64,000 bases of DNA, from contig JAJPKA010000004.1 in the NCBI GenBank assembly GCA_021323945.1, positions 1-64,000 of the forward strand. The letters are read 5' to 3'. This DNA comes from Pseudomonadota bacterium. Lineage in GTDB: Bacteria > Desulfobacterota > Binatia > Binatales > Binataceae. Every line of letters starts with the position of its first letter. Positions within the stretch are counted from its first letter, which is position 1. The notes beneath the pieces are model-generated. The model had not been told where the DNA came from. It did not search any database and saw nothing but the letters and a program-made list of their open reading frames with translations. The position numbers and the translations under genes are program-made. Positions 1 to 9,358 of the stretch are shown here, one piece after another.

Positions 1-2
1 AC

Positions 3-119
3 CCGCCCAAGAACTTCATTCGTGACCGCGTGACGGAAATCGAACGCCCCGACTGGTGGCCGACTGACGAGGAGATCCGCCAGGCACTTAGACCCGAAGC
101 CGCGTTGCGCATGAGGTGA
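3..119 (+). CDS. C-terminal fragment of an unidentified protein
   Basis: An open frame enters from the left edge and ends at a TGA at 117-119, giving the last 38 residues of a protein (ending ...PEAALRMR). The fragment is charged, contains a DWWP motif, and shows no domain I recognise. It lies 7 bases before the GTG of the LLM flavoprotein on the same strand, so the two are probably co-transcribed. The product cannot be named from this piece. Confidence 0.5.
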   Translation, partial: PPKNFIRDRVTEIERPDWWPTDEEIRQALRPEAALRMR

Positions 120-126
120 TCGTAGA

Positions 127-1110
127 GTGCATTCGATTAAATTTGGCTTGTTCTTGCCGACCGACGATTTTGCCAGGGCGCGGTCGGCAGCCGAATGGGC
201 TGAAGCGAACAATTTCTATTCCGTATCAATCAATGATCATTTCTTTTCGCCGCTAGGGTCACCCCAAACTCCGCAGCTGGAATGTTTTGCAACTTTGAGC
301 GCCATCGCGGCGCTCACCAAACGAGTACGTTTGGTGCCTGCGGTCGCGGCCAACTCGTTTCGAACGCCTCCGATGCTCGCCAAGATTGCGTCGACACTCG
401 ATCACCTCAGCGGCGGACGCCTGATCCTCGGGATCGGATCAGGGTGGCAACGTTCAGAGTACGACGCGCACGGCTACCCCTATCCGACAAATGCGGAACG
501 GCTCGAACAGCTCCACGACGCGATCAGGCTGATCAAGACAATGTGGACAGAGGACGAGCCGACCTATCGAGGCCGCTTCTTTGCGATCGCGAAAGCGTAC
601 AACAATCCGCGACCGGTCCAGAAACCGCACCCCCCGATTATGGTGGGTGGATCTGGCAGCAAGCTGTTGCAGATAACGGCCAGCGAGGCTCAAATCGCCA
701 ATCTGATACCACCAATTACTAACGGGAGAGACTTCGTCCAGGATCCGGCTGCCGCAGTGAAATTCGATAAACCAGAGCTACGGAAAAGAATTGAGAAACT
801 TCGGCGTCTCGCCGTCGAGCATGGGCGCTCGGCGGACACGATTGAAATCAGCGGACTCATCATGGTCTGGCTGTCGCGCTCAAAGAGCGAAATCGATGCG
901 GCTGTGCGGCAAACCGCCGCGGCTATGGGATTCCCGAACGAGGAAGCTGCAAGGAATTCTCCGGTTCTCTTGATGGGTACACCCGAGATGGTCCGACGCG
1001 AGTTACGATCGCGAATTGAAGAATTCGGTATGACTTACTTCATAACTTTTCCGAGGTCAGCGGAATCGCGCGAGCTGTTGGCCACCGAAGTGATGCCGGA
1101 ATTTCAATGA
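127..1110 (+). CDS. LLM class (luciferase-like) F420-dependent type oxidoreductase
   Basis: This 327-residue protein has the bacterial luciferase-like TIM-barrel pattern: an N-terminal strand beginning KFGLFLP, the substrate-facing segment around NDHFFSP, the conserved run LSGGRLILGIGSGW near residue 95, and the flavin/F420-side segment PPIMVGGSG near residue 175. Family members are flavin- or F420-dependent monooxygenases or dehydrogenases acting on varied small molecules; the substrate cannot be read here. Length is normal. The start is a GTG at 127 without a clear Shine-Dalgarno, 7 bases after the preceding stop, which suggests translational coupling. Class assignment is firm; cofactor (F420 or FMN) is inferred from the family. 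Confidence 0.88.
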   Translation: MHSIKFGLFLPTDDFARARSAAEWAEANNFYSVSINDHFFSPLGSPQTPQLECFATLSAIAALTKRVRLVPAVAANSFRTPPMLAKIASTLDHLSGGRLILGIGSGWQRSEYDAHGYPYPTNAERLEQLHDAIRLIKTMWTEDEPTYRGRFFAIAKAYNNPRPVQKPHPPIMVGGSGSKLLQITASEAQIANLIPPITNGRDFVQDPAAAVKFDKPELRKRIEKLRRLAVEHGRSADTIEISGLIMVWLSRSKSEIDAAVRQTAAAMGFPNEEAARNSPVLLMGTPEMVRRELRSRIEEFGMTYFITFPRSAESRELLATEVMPEFQ

Positions 1111-1187
1111 GCTCATGAGGTATGAGCGGGACAGAGTATGGGGGTGCCGTCTCTGCGAGGCCCTCGGTGATACAAGAGGACGCAACC

Positions 1188-2327
1188 TTATTGACTCCAT
1201 AGTCGGTTACTTGCAATCTGAGCTCCCTCGGCCATCGCTTGAAACTTGGCCCAGGCGATTTTAGGGTGACCAACTCGAGTACCCAACCCACAATCAGTCC
1301 CGGCAATTAAGTTTTCGCGCCCGACCAGACGAGCATATTTCTCGAGTCGCTCCGCCACTAGTTCCGGGTGCTCGACGAAATCACTGGCATGACCGACCAC
1401 ACCCGGCATCAGGATTTTGCCCTCCGGAAGTTTCACCTTCTCCCACACTCGCCATTCGTGCTCATGGCGAGGGTTGGATGCTTCAATGGAATAGCATTGT
1501 GCATTTACCTTGAGCACCAGATCGACGATCTGTTCCAGAGGAATATCGTACTTGTGAGGGCCGTGATAACTACCCCAGCACATATGGAACCGGACCCGTT
1601 CAGGTGGAATTCCGCGCAGCGCGTGATTCAAGACTTCAATCCGCAGCTCGGCGAACCTGCGGTAACCGGGAAGATCCAGCTCCGGGTGCATTTGCCAGGC
1701 GTCGCCAAGATCCGGATCGTCGATCTGCAGAATAAAGCCAGCCTCAGTTATCGTGCGATATTCTTCGCGCATCGCCTCGGCGATCGCAGTCAGATAACTT
1801 TGTGCATCGCTGTAATATTCATTCTCCAACCAATGCTCGATTGTCCCGGGTGCCACCGCTGTCATGAAGGCCTCGGTAACGGTGAGACCATCGAGCGCCG
1901 CTCGCAGATTATCGATGTCAGCTTTAAGGGCATCGTGCCCAGCATATTTAAGGGGTCCCGTGCAGAGTGCATACTCGACGCCCAGATCGACCGTGGCGAA
2001 ATATTCGGGAAATTCGGTCTCATCGCGTCCCCAAATCTTGAAAGCTTTCGATTGAGGTTCGCGCCTCTTTGGGGTGACACCGGCCAGACGTTCTCGCGCG
2101 TAACTGGTGAAATTGATCTTCGACAGCTCGCCGTCGTTGACCACGTCGATACCGCAGCTAATCTGCCGGCGCACCACCTCGTGGACCGAGGCACGGACGC
2201 GCGCGGCAAACGTCTCTTGGTCGTAAGCTTCTCCTGCGTGTTTAACTGCCAGTAACGCACCCAGATCGGCAGAGCGCGGCAGGCTGCCCGCGTGCGAGGT
2301 CAGTATTCGCTCATTACTCCGTTTCAT
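1188..2327 (-). CDS. Cobalamin-independent methionine synthase II family protein (MetE C-terminal-like)
   Basis: The 379-residue protein matches the C-terminal barrel of cobalamin-independent methionine synthase standing alone. It starts with the typical ...TSHAGSLPRS segment, followed by DVVNDGELSK near residue 60, the zinc-ligand HMCWGSYHGPH segment near residue 250, and IAGTDCGLG near residue 345 supplying the last cysteine ligand. Stand-alone members transfer alkyl groups to or from thiols; besides methionine synthesis the family includes epoxyalkane:coenzyme M transferase-like enzymes, so the true substrate is open. The ATG at 2327 is divergent from the small gene at 2407, leaving about 80 bases for both promoters. 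Confidence 0.85.
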   Translation of the reverse strand: MKRSNERILTSHAGSLPRSADLGALLAVKHAGEAYDQETFAARVRASVHEVVRRQISCGIDVVNDGELSKINFTSYARERLAGVTPKRREPQSKAFKIWGRDETEFPEYFATVDLGVEYALCTGPLKYAGHDALKADIDNLRAALDGLTVTEAFMTAVAPGTIEHWLENEYYSDAQSYLTAIAEAMREEYRTITEAGFILQIDDPDLGDAWQMHPELDLPGYRRFAELRIEVLNHALRGIPPERVRFHMCWGSYHGPHKYDIPLEQIVDLVLKVNAQCYSIEASNPRHEHEWRVWEKVKLPEGKILMPGVVGHASDFVEHPELVAERLEKYARLVGRENLIAGTDCGLGTRVGHPKIAWAKFQAMAEGAQIASNRLWSQ

Positions 2328-2406
2328 GAAAACCCTCTGAGCAGAACCTGAGAATGCTCATACTAAGTCTCGACAACAGTCGTGCTCCTGTCTAGAAACA
2401 TACGCT

Positions 2407-2700
2407 ATGGAGAGTGAAGGGCATGGTTTAATAGCAGCTTACGAGTCTCATCACGTTGCTCTCGTCGCCGAATTTGACAGTTACGAGAAGGCGGCAGACT
2501 TTCTCCACGCCCGGGCAGCTGACGTGCATACCTGGCCGGTTGCAATCTATGAGCCGCGTCGCAACTTGTTGTGGCTGTGGTGCGGCTATCGGACGCTCGA
2601 CATTAATCGCGAGTCGGCGCTTGACGATGCGCGAGCAATCCTTAGCCTGCCGCGTGATCATAAATTTGCCGGGGTTGAGTTCATGAAAGAAAATTTTTGA
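2407..2700 (+). CDS. Small hypothetical protein
   Basis: A 97-residue frame with an ATG start and no family I recognise. It is soluble, has no signal or membrane segment, and reads as a compact alpha/beta protein with central residues WPVAIYEPRRNLLWLWCGYRTLD. It is divergent from the MetE-like gene and converges on the yceI-like gene, filling the space between them neatly, which supports it being real. The overlapping frames on both strands in the same place are shorter and less protein-like. Confidence 0.5.
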   Translation: MESEGHGLIAAYESHHVALVAEFDSYEKAADFLHARAADVHTWPVAIYEPRRNLLWLWCGYRTLDINRESALDDARAILSLPRDHKFAGVEFMKENF

Positions 2701-2702
2701 AC

Positions 2703-2740
2703 CTGGTCATGATTGACTCAGAGTTAACGCTCGTGACCAG
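2703..2740. terminator. Possible bidirectional terminator hairpin between convergent genes
   Basis: CTGGTCATGA at 2703-2712 pairs with TCGTGACCAG at 2731-2740, ten base pairs with one G-U, around an 18-base loop. It sits between and across the stops of two convergent genes (2700 on plus, 2724 on minus). There is no clear T tract on either side, so termination activity is a guess from position and symmetry. Confidence 0.35.
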
Positions 2741-3368
2741 CCTCGTCGGCACCGCCTGCGGATTCCGCGACGATGTGAAAATGGATAGTCACCTCTCTGC
2801 CAGCCGGCAAGGCAAATAGCAGGCGCGGAACGCGGACACCGAAATCGGTATAGTTGATACTGACTTCACCATCGCTGCTGAGCGTATTTTGGGAATCGAG
2901 GAAAACGTCGGTCGGAACTTCGACCTGACGAGTAGTTCCGTGCATTGTGAGGTTGCCTACAACTATCGCATGACCCATCTTGCCCGGCACCTCGAGCTGC
3001 ACGTTGGTGAGGTGCGTGCTTTCGAAAGCGATGGTTTGAAAGTCGCGAGTATCGAGCGCGTCAGCCAGAACCACCTTGTCCCGATGATCATTGCCCGAGT
3101 TGAAACTGGTAGCGTCGATCACCAGCTTGACGTGACCGGTTTGGCCGGGGTTCTGCGGATCGCCATCAACCTGGCCGGAGATGATTCGGAGCGTCGCCTC
3201 GATCTCGCCATTCTCGCGAAACCGAGCGAGGGGGTCTGCCACAGTGGCGGTGATCTCTGATTTTTGCGGATTAATCTGCAAATGAATCGGGGCGGCGTTC
3301 ACCGTTCGCACATTAAGTAGAACGGCGCCCGCGATAGCCGCCATTTCGATTCCCCCGCGCTGCCTCAT
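2724..3368 (-). CDS. YceI family protein (periplasmic lipocalin-like)
   Basis: The 214-residue protein carries the YceI beta-barrel pattern: a ...DATSFNSGNDHRDKVV region near residue 88, followed by FQTIAFEST, VVGNLTMHGTTRQVEVP near residue 137, and a closing FGVRVPRLLFALPAGREVTIHF segment. YceI proteins bind polyisoprenoid-like lipids in the periplasm. A short hydrophobic stretch ending VNAAP at the N terminus looks like a signal peptide whose basic part is MRQRGG. The C-terminal 15 residues are an uncharacteristic hydrophilic tail. It is convergent with the gene ending at 2700. Confidence 0.82.
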   Translation of the reverse strand: MRQRGGIEMAAIAGAVLLNVRTVNAAPIHLQINPQKSEITATVADPLARFRENGEIEATLRIISGQVDGDPQNPGQTGHVKLVIDATSFNSGNDHRDKVVLADALDTRDFQTIAFESTHLTNVQLEVPGKMGHAIVVGNLTMHGTTRQVEVPTDVFLDSQNTLSSDGEVSINYTDFGVRVPRLLFALPAGREVTIHFHIVAESAGGADEAGHER

Positions 3369-3533
3369 CAGCTTTGAGCCTCACCATGACTTGCCGCAAC
3401 AACACAATATACGAATAAGCTGCCTGGAGTAACCAATCGCGCCGCCTGGATGTTCGGCAAATCATCAGAGTTGAATTTCAGAGGCCGAGCTTAAACAGGG
3501 CGAACAGCTGACACCGCGACAATTACGCGCCCA

Positions 3534-3917
3534 TTAACCGTAGCTTACTATCTCAAGCAGATTACCGTCCGGATCAAGAAAATAGAGGCATTCATGATCG
3601 CCCCAATTTATTGGTAAAGAAGTCTCAACTCCCGCCTCTGCCAATCTCTGCGGTGCGGCATTGAAGTCAGCGCGGCTGACCACGAAAGCATGATGTCCCT
3701 TGCCCAGTGGGTTCGAAATGCGCTGCCGGCGTTGTTCGGGGGTCAAAGGCGGCCGTCGCACCTGGAACAGAGCGAGATTCTGCGCACCGCACTGAAGCAG
3801 CGTCTGATCTCCCAGATGAGCGACCACGCTTAAGCCGAGCACTTCGGTATAAAAACGCTCTGCGGTAGCAAGTTCGCTAACTTCGATACCAAAGTGGTCG
3901 AGTCGCTCGAGTTTCAT
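3534..3917 (-). CDS. VOC family (glyoxalase/bleomycin resistance-like) protein
   Basis: A 127-residue single VOC unit made of two beta-alpha-beta-beta-beta repeats. The first opens with LDHFGIEVSELATAERFY and the second contains HHAFVVSRADF and ends FLDPDGNLLEIV, the usual metal-ligand glutamate position. First-position histidine (LDH) and the C-terminal glutamate are both present, so metal binding is plausible. The substrate is unknown. I chose the ATG at 3917; an in-frame GTG at 3932 would add five residues. Confidence 0.83.
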   Translation of the reverse strand: MKLERLDHFGIEVSELATAERFYTEVLGLSVVAHLGDQTLLQCGAQNLALFQVRRPPLTPEQRRQRISNPLGKGHHAFVVSRADFNAAPQRLAEAGVETSLPINWGDHECLYFLDPDGNLLEIVSYG

Positions 3918-4018
3918 AGGAAAAACCGCCACTCGATTATCTCATATCGGAATTCGGCAGGGGTAATGATCCTGGAGATCCTGACCGAACGTGTCGGACA
4001 AACAAGTATTGTTCAGCC

Positions 4019-5203
4019 TCAGCTGAGGTCGCCGACCAAGAGACCCGTCAGGTATTCGCCCTCGTCATGACCGAGCATTACCGGATGATCCGGAGGTGGT
4101 CCGAGGTGGCGCAAGAGGCGGAAGTTCCTCTTGGCCCGCGCGGCTGCGACTCGCACCGCTCGAATGAAGTCTTCTCCGCGAAAGTGCACGGAGCAACTGA
4201 ATGTCATCAAAAAGCCACCCTTCATGATCGCCCGCATGGCGATGCGATTGAGTTCGGTATAAAGCTTGGCGGCACGCGTCGCGTCCTTAAGACTGCGAGC
4301 CAGAGGCGGCGGATCGAGGATCACAATGTCAAACTGGTCACGGCTTTGGAGGAGATATTTGGCGACTTCGTCGCGTACCAGCTGATAGCGCGAAGGAGAC
4401 CACCCGTTCAACCCGAGGTTGTGGCGTGCGGACTCGAGCGCTCTGGGCGATGTGTCCACGGCGACGACATGCTTTGCGCCTCCCTGTAAAGCGGCCAGAG
4501 TGAACCCACCTGCGTAGCAATAGCCATCGAAGATCCGCATCCCCGCCGCCAGTTTACTTATCAGTGCTCGATTGTCCCGCTGGTCGAGAAAGTATCCGGT
4601 TTTCTGTCCATGTTCGAAATCGATGAGCAGCGCAATTCCATTCTCTCTCACTGTGGTGCTGACGATGCGTTCTCCGATTAACGAGTCACGGCGATCAGCA
4701 AGGCCCTCCTGACGTCGTACGGCACCGTAACTACGTTCGAGAACCGCACGCGGCGCGAGCAACTCCTGCAGGGCTGTGCCGATTTCGGTCCGAAGGCGGT
4801 CAGCGCCGGCGGTGAGCAACTGGACAACCGCGACGTCTCCATATAGGTCAACGACGAGGCCGGGAAAGGCATCGCCCTCACCGTTTACGAGACGATAGCA
4901 ATTGGTATCAGGAGAAATGATCTTTTGACGCAACGCCAGCGCGTTGCGGATACGATGTCCAACGAGGCTCGAAAGATCCGGCGTTGGGCCGAAGGCCAGC
5001 AGGCGGACCGCAATGGTGGTGAGGGGATTGAAGTATCCGACTCCCAAGAGATTTCCTGCCGCATCAAAGACCTCGACCCCATCTCCCGGCGCGAGCGTAG
5101 TCGGTTCTGTCCCCTCGATAGCCTTGGAGAAAATCCAAGGATTTCCGCCACGCGCAGGTCCGTCGCGGTTTGGTTTAAGCATGACCCGACCGGCAATCTT
5201 CAC
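4019..5203 (-). CDS. rlmI: Class I rRNA large-subunit methyltransferase (RlmI family, m5C)
   Basis: The 394-residue protein has the RlmI/YccW layout. An N-terminal PUA domain (MLKPNRDGPARGGNPWIFSK onward) is followed by a linker with the signature RSYGAVRRQEGL and a Rossmann methyltransferase domain. Within the latter are FDGYCYAGGFTLAAL (SAM-binding motif I), VAVDTSPRALE, the motif IV DPPPLARS and the FSCSVH segment with the catalytic cysteine. In E. coli this enzyme methylates C1962 of 23S rRNA. Length is typical. The family is clear; the exact target cytosine is inferred. Confidence 0.87.
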   Translation of the reverse strand: MKIAGRVMLKPNRDGPARGGNPWIFSKAIEGTEPTTLAPGDGVEVFDAAGNLLGVGYFNPLTTIAVRLLAFGPTPDLSSLVGHRIRNALALRQKIISPDTNCYRLVNGEGDAFPGLVVDLYGDVAVVQLLTAGADRLRTEIGTALQELLAPRAVLERSYGAVRRQEGLADRRDSLIGERIVSTTVRENGIALLIDFEHGQKTGYFLDQRDNRALISKLAAGMRIFDGYCYAGGFTLAALQGGAKHVVAVDTSPRALESARHNLGLNGWSPSRYQLVRDEVAKYLLQSRDQFDIVILDPPPLARSLKDATRAAKLYTELNRIAMRAIMKGGFLMTFSCSVHFRGEDFIRAVRVAAARAKRNFRLLRHLGPPPDHPVMLGHDEGEYLTGLLVGDLS

Positions 5204-5720
5204 TTTCCTGGGATAATCTTGCTCGGTTTACGACGAGACCGGTGCGGTTCGTTGCCGCGAACAGGCAACGAATAGTTAGCTTGAAGCACCTTCCCGACGG
5301 CACCGTTATGAGCTGAAGAAAGCTGTGGGAGAATAAGCTTGCTTGAGGAAACGCGTAAAACGTTAACTGCTTCGCCCATCGTACATTAAGACGTCGGCAA
5401 AGCCCTCAAAGTTTGGCGCGTTGCCCTATGGCTATCAAGGAAACAGTGGAAGAGTCGAACCAACCGCCGCATTCCATGAGTGCACCAACCGTCAAAGCCA
5501 TGGTGAAAAGCTGGAGGACCGCTTCAAACTCGGCAACCTGAAGGTGGGAGCCTTAGAGCACTTGCAGTTATCCGCTTCAGGATAAATGCGACTGGCCGAA
5601 GCATTGTTTATTCGCGGTCATGAGTGTTACACAAAGTATCAGACGCCATACGGGAAACCAGAGGAGTCTTGGCTGACAGAGTTATCAGTGTTTGGAAGCA
5701 CCGATTAGGCCGGCACGGCA
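5204..5720. other. Intergenic stretch with no supported gene
   Basis: About 517 bases separate the rlmI start from the end of the TPR gene. Short frames exist, for example about 37 codons starting at 5428, but none has a Shine-Dalgarno, a plausible length or recognisable residues. I see no RNA gene, repeat or transposase remnant. Any promoter for rlmI should lie just right of 5203. Confidence 0.4.
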
Positions 5721-6602
5721 TTAAAGGTCGATGTCACCTCCTCCTCCAGACGAATCGTCCCATCCACCGTCGCCGCCATTTCCCGCGGAAAAGTCATCGC
5801 CAAGATCTGAGGCTGTATCGCTCTGATCGCTGGAATCTTCCCATCCCCCGGTGGAATCGCTTCCAGGTTGCACGCCGAACGCATCGCCGCCTAGGTCATC
5901 GGAAGCTTGCGGCAATTGCTCGGTCGGTGATGGGTCTACTACTTGTTCCTGTCCGCCGCCTAACAACCGCTCCATCATGCGCTGTCCTGCAGCGGCTGCA
6001 GCACCGAACCCAAGGCCAGCCAGCACTGAGCTCAACAGTCCGCCAGCATAACCCGGCGATGACGCATATCCTGCTGACGGCGTGCCTGCTCTGGGACTGG
6101 CATCCCCCGCCGCGGCGTCTCTACCGACAGAGCTGCTCGACGCCACACCGCGGCTAAAGGTACGGGCCAGGAGGAAAACCACAATTGCTCCCACAGCTAT
6201 CCACCACCAGCGAATCCCGTAAGTGCCGGAATGCGAGACGGTTGACGATTGGGTCTCGCTAGCAATCCGCCGCTCGAGCATTGCTACGGAACGCGGATTG
6301 GCGAACGGCAGACCGGGCTTAAGTCGTTCCGCCTGTTCGAGATAAGCTCGCGCTTCTGAGCCTCGACCTTCCGCAGCCAGGATCTGAGCCATCACGTAGC
6401 GGGCGCGAGCACTATTTGGATAGGCGCGCAGGACTTCCCTGGTCATAGCTTCGGCGCGTGCAAGCTGCCCGCTACGTGCCGCCTCGTACACTTGGTTGAT
6501 AGACGGGACATTCTGAACAGCAAACGCTGCACTTGCGCCTGCAAAGACTATGGCGATGGCAAATAGCGCCGCGGCCGACGCTTTATTGTTGGGTAGAAAC
6601 AT
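5721..6602 (-). CDS. TPR-repeat protein with signal peptide, one membrane segment and acidic tail
   Basis: The 293 residues divide into a signal peptide (about 1-28, ending AAFAV), one to two tetratricopeptide repeats (about 33-95, with AEAMTREVLRAYPNSARARYVMAQIL), a transmembrane helix near residue 130 (WWWIAVGAIVVFLLA), a glycine/alanine/serine-rich stretch with GFGAAAAAGQRMMERLLGGG, and an Asp/Gly/Ser-rich tail ending GGGGDIDL. TPR domains mediate protein contacts, here predicted outside the cytoplasm. The Gly-Ala block followed by a glycine-rich acidic tail resembles membrane proteins of unclear function. I assign no role beyond scaffold or assembly. Confidence 0.7.
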   Translation of the reverse strand: MFLPNNKASAAALFAIAIVFAGASAAFAVQNVPSINQVYEAARSGQLARAEAMTREVLRAYPNSARARYVMAQILAAEGRGSEARAYLEQAERLKPGLPFANPRSVAMLERRIASETQSSTVSHSGTYGIRWWWIAVGAIVVFLLARTFSRGVASSSSVGRDAAAGDASPRAGTPSAGYASSPGYAGGLLSSVLAGLGFGAAAAAGQRMMERLLGGGQEQVVDPSPTEQLPQASDDLGGDAFGVQPGSDSTGGWEDSSDQSDTASDLGDDFSAGNGGDGGWDDSSGGGGDIDL

Positions 6603-6863
6603 GGTTTTCTCTCCGAAAGTCCGCCGGATAGTTCCTTAGCCAAACTTCGCCGTGGCGACTGAAGCCGTTGTCCCAGAAGACGAAGGCTTCCGGATGACGA
6701 CCAAGCTCTAATGTAATAACAGGGCGTTAACAAATTAGTCACGGGACACCGATTTGACGGTCTGGATTTTCACCCACATCATCACCCCCAGCTCCCAATC
6801 AGGTCGCCACCGCCGGCCAAACTGCCTGGCAAATGCCAGGAGCGGGGATGCGCTGAAAGCGGC

Positions 6864-7946
6864 TCATGGGGGCGGCAGCAAACGCTCGTCCTGAAAATGA
6901 CGGAACCATTTGCGAAACATATCCTCGGTATCCATGCAATCATGAAAGCCGGTTTTGCGAGCCTTGATAGTACTGACGATAGCTGGTCGTGGTGGACTGT
7001 CTGCTCCATAAGCGAAGCAGAAATCTGCAAATTCGAAGGACTTGCCGACGAAGGCATCCATGTCGGCGGGTGATCTGAGCCCATACTTGCGGACGATGGC
7101 CGCCCATTGATGGGCTTTTTTTGGCATTTCGCGTTGCAAACAGATTGGCTCGGGCTCACCAACCTTCATCCCCAGAGCATCTGCGATGGTCGGCCAGACC
7201 TCCGACCATACGAACACGTCGCCGTTGGTAATGTTGAAGATTTCATTGGCGCATGCCGGCGTGGTTGCCGCCCATTCCATCGAGCGGGCGAGCAAGTCAG
7301 CATCCACCGCCTCGAAGATGAACGGCGGGCCCCCGGGAAATGACAGTGGCAAGCCGGCCTCCTTGCGGATCGCCGCATACACCCCGATTGCCGGAATGAT
7401 GTTCAGGTTGCCACCAATCGCCTCGCCCACGACCAATTGAGGTCGCAAAATGGTCCAGCTCCACGAACTGCCCGACTGCTTTGCACGAATGTAGTCTTCT
7501 TGCAGCCAATAAAAGTTCGCATGGGGATGACGCGGATCACGTTCACGCGCAGGAATCCGCATCGGTCCGAGATGCACGCCGTACGCCTTTGTCCCCTGAA
7601 GCAGGGAGACGTGGCGCAGATTAGCCGCTGAGCTTAGCGGCTCGAACAGATTTTTGAGCATGGTCAGGTTGGTTTCCATCTGGTCGCGGTCACTCCACCC
7701 CTGGATCAGTGCGGGCTTCTCGAACAGCGCCGCATAAACCAGATGGGTAACATCAGTCATTCGCCCGAAGACTTCACGACAGCGGCGCTCGTCCTGCAGG
7801 TCAACCGAGATGAAACTGACCCCTTCAATCGCTGCAGGAACACGCCGTGAGACCGCCACCACTTCCCAGCCATCAAGCTTGGCAAAATGACGGACCGCAG
7901 CGAGACCAACCAGACCCGAGCCACCTGCAATAAGAACTTTGTTCAT
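6864..7946 (-). CDS. PRISE-like SDR reductase (progesterone 5-beta-reductase/iridoid synthase family)
   Basis: This 360-residue atypical short-chain dehydrogenase opens with the nucleotide-binding loop GGSGLVGLAAVRHF. It has the PRISE signatures HVSLLQGTKAYG, the NFYWLQEDY segment with the active-site tyrosine, and NIFNITNGDVFVWSEVWP near residue 270. Such enzymes reduce activated C=C bonds (enones) with NADPH. I chose the ATG at 7946, not the frame's upstream start at 8108, because GAGGTGACG stands right before it and the extra 54 residues would run into the indoleamine dioxygenase gene. It follows that gene by 44 bases and is probably in the same operon. The substrate is unknown. Confidence 0.8.
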   Translation of the reverse strand: MNKVLIAGGSGLVGLAAVRHFAKLDGWEVVAVSRRVPAAIEGVSFISVDLQDERRCREVFGRMTDVTHLVYAALFEKPALIQGWSDRDQMETNLTMLKNLFEPLSSAANLRHVSLLQGTKAYGVHLGPMRIPARERDPRHPHANFYWLQEDYIRAKQSGSSWSWTILRPQLVVGEAIGGNLNIIPAIGVYAAIRKEAGLPLSFPGGPPFIFEAVDADLLARSMEWAATTPACANEIFNITNGDVFVWSEVWPTIADALGMKVGEPEPICLQREMPKKAHQWAAIVRKYGLRSPADMDAFVGKSFEFADFCFAYGADSPPRPAIVSTIKARKTGFHDCMDTEDMFRKWFRHFQDERLLPPP

Positions 7947-7990
7947 CGTCACCTCGTTGGAATATTTCGGGATTTCTCCGGGGGTGCGCT

Positions 7991-9154
7991 TTACTCGATC
8001 ATGAAAGAGCGGGTCTCTTGAATCAGTTGGTTGAGCCATTGCATGTAGGGGGTGCCACCGGTGCCGCGTGGATCGGCAGTCCATCGATTGATGTATTCCT
8101 GGGCCCATCGGTAATGGATCGAGCGGAATTCGGCGATCGCTTCAAGCACCGCGTTGAAAGCCGCCTTCCCGGCTAAGGGTCGTACCGGCGGCATCGCCTC
8201 TACGCGTTCGATCAGCATTCGATGCTCCCGTGGCATATAGTTTCTCATGTCCGCGAGGTGAGTGGTCAGCATTGAAGCCTTGTGTGGAATCTTCATGAAG
8301 GCAACCAGCGTCGGCATGACGCTGCTTTGAGCGCCGGTTTCTCCACGGAAGTTCATTACAGCCGGTCGCGGTTCGACGCCTTCATAGGAAACGTTTTCAA
8401 AGAATCTGATGTAAGGCCGAAATGTTCGGTAGTAGAGCGCCGGATCCATATGTTCGGGAATCCGGCGCAATACGTCGACCTGGGCCTGAACTGCAGCAGC
8501 AATTTGGAACAGGCATCGGTTAACCAGATCCGAGTCGCCGTTCGCGAGGGCGTCCTCCGCACGAGCTATGGCGTCAAGAATACGAGCAGCGATCGCTTCG
8601 ATCTCGACATGCACCAGGATGAACCAGTGCTCATCATAAAGATGAACAAAGTTCTGAATCGTGTCGATATTGCCCAGCGCGATCGGCCCGTCTTTGCGAA
8701 AACGCTTCCAATTGTATAAGGCATAGCCGTCGTAACTTAAGATCGGCGGTCTTTGCAGCAATTGACATGCACGAACGAGCGGGATCGCAATATTCGCCGG
8801 CAATATCGTCGCCGGTGGTTGACCAACCTGATTGACGTAGGCGGAAGCCAAAAAGCCGACCCTGACGTAATAAAGCCTCAGTGCCGGTAGATCCTCTGCC
8901 GACACGGAGTCGGTCGGCCAAGGTGGTAGCTCCAGCGTGCGAGCAAACTGCCTGAAACCGCGGTCGTAGAGGAGGCTGGGCAGGTCTCGACCGATTTCGT
9001 CGAGTAAAGCGAGCTCGGAACTTGACGGAAATGCGTTAAGCGGATCGGTTTCCGGCAGGAAACCGCGTCTCCGGAAGTGTTCCTTGAACATGAACTCTGC
9101 TCCCGGCTGCGAGTCCGAAGAACCCCTGGGCAGTACCACTGGCTCGCCGCTCAT
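7991..9154 (-). CDS. Indoleamine 2,3-dioxygenase-like heme protein
   Basis: The 387-residue protein aligns by eye with the IDO family. It has an N-terminal helical domain with FLASAYVNQVGQPPATILPANIAIPLVRAC, then NFRGETGAQSSVMPTLVAFM, DMRNYMPREHRMLIE, and the heme-ligand helix FRSIHYRW with the proximal histidine at residue 347. It ends in the GTGGT loop that closes the active site. The family oxidises tryptophan to N-formylkynurenine; bacterial homologues may act on other indoles. The start at 9154 is preceded by AGAGGAGAATTA, a strong Shine-Dalgarno; an upstream start at 9214 has none. It pairs with the PRISE-like reductase downstream. Confidence 0.83.
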   Translation of the reverse strand: MSGEPVVLPRGSSDSQPGAEFMFKEHFRRRGFLPETDPLNAFPSSSELALLDEIGRDLPSLLYDRGFRQFARTLELPPWPTDSVSAEDLPALRLYYVRVGFLASAYVNQVGQPPATILPANIAIPLVRACQLLQRPPILSYDGYALYNWKRFRKDGPIALGNIDTIQNFVHLYDEHWFILVHVEIEAIAARILDAIARAEDALANGDSDLVNRCLFQIAAAVQAQVDVLRRIPEHMDPALYYRTFRPYIRFFENVSYEGVEPRPAVMNFRGETGAQSSVMPTLVAFMKIPHKASMLTTHLADMRNYMPREHRMLIERVEAMPPVRPLAGKAAFNAVLEAIAEFRSIHYRWAQEYINRWTADPRGTGGTPYMQWLNQLIQETRSFMIE

Positions 9155-9358
9155 TAATTCTCCTCTTAATGGAACGGAAGGGACTGCAATGTGCGCGGCC
9201 CCATGATTAATCAACCTGGCAAAATCGAATCCCGAGCATGCCCGAAGGCCGGCGCCATCGCTTCATCCTCCTTCAACATTAGCGCGCTCGTGCTTGACAG
9301 GCACTAGTGGTGAAAGCAGTGGTGCATTCGGTCGAAAGCTGAATTAAAAGACCCAAAT

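Noticed and set aside
1368-2255. A 295-codon plus-strand frame opposite the MetE-like gene
   Set aside because: No family features; fully antisense to a well-conserved protein.
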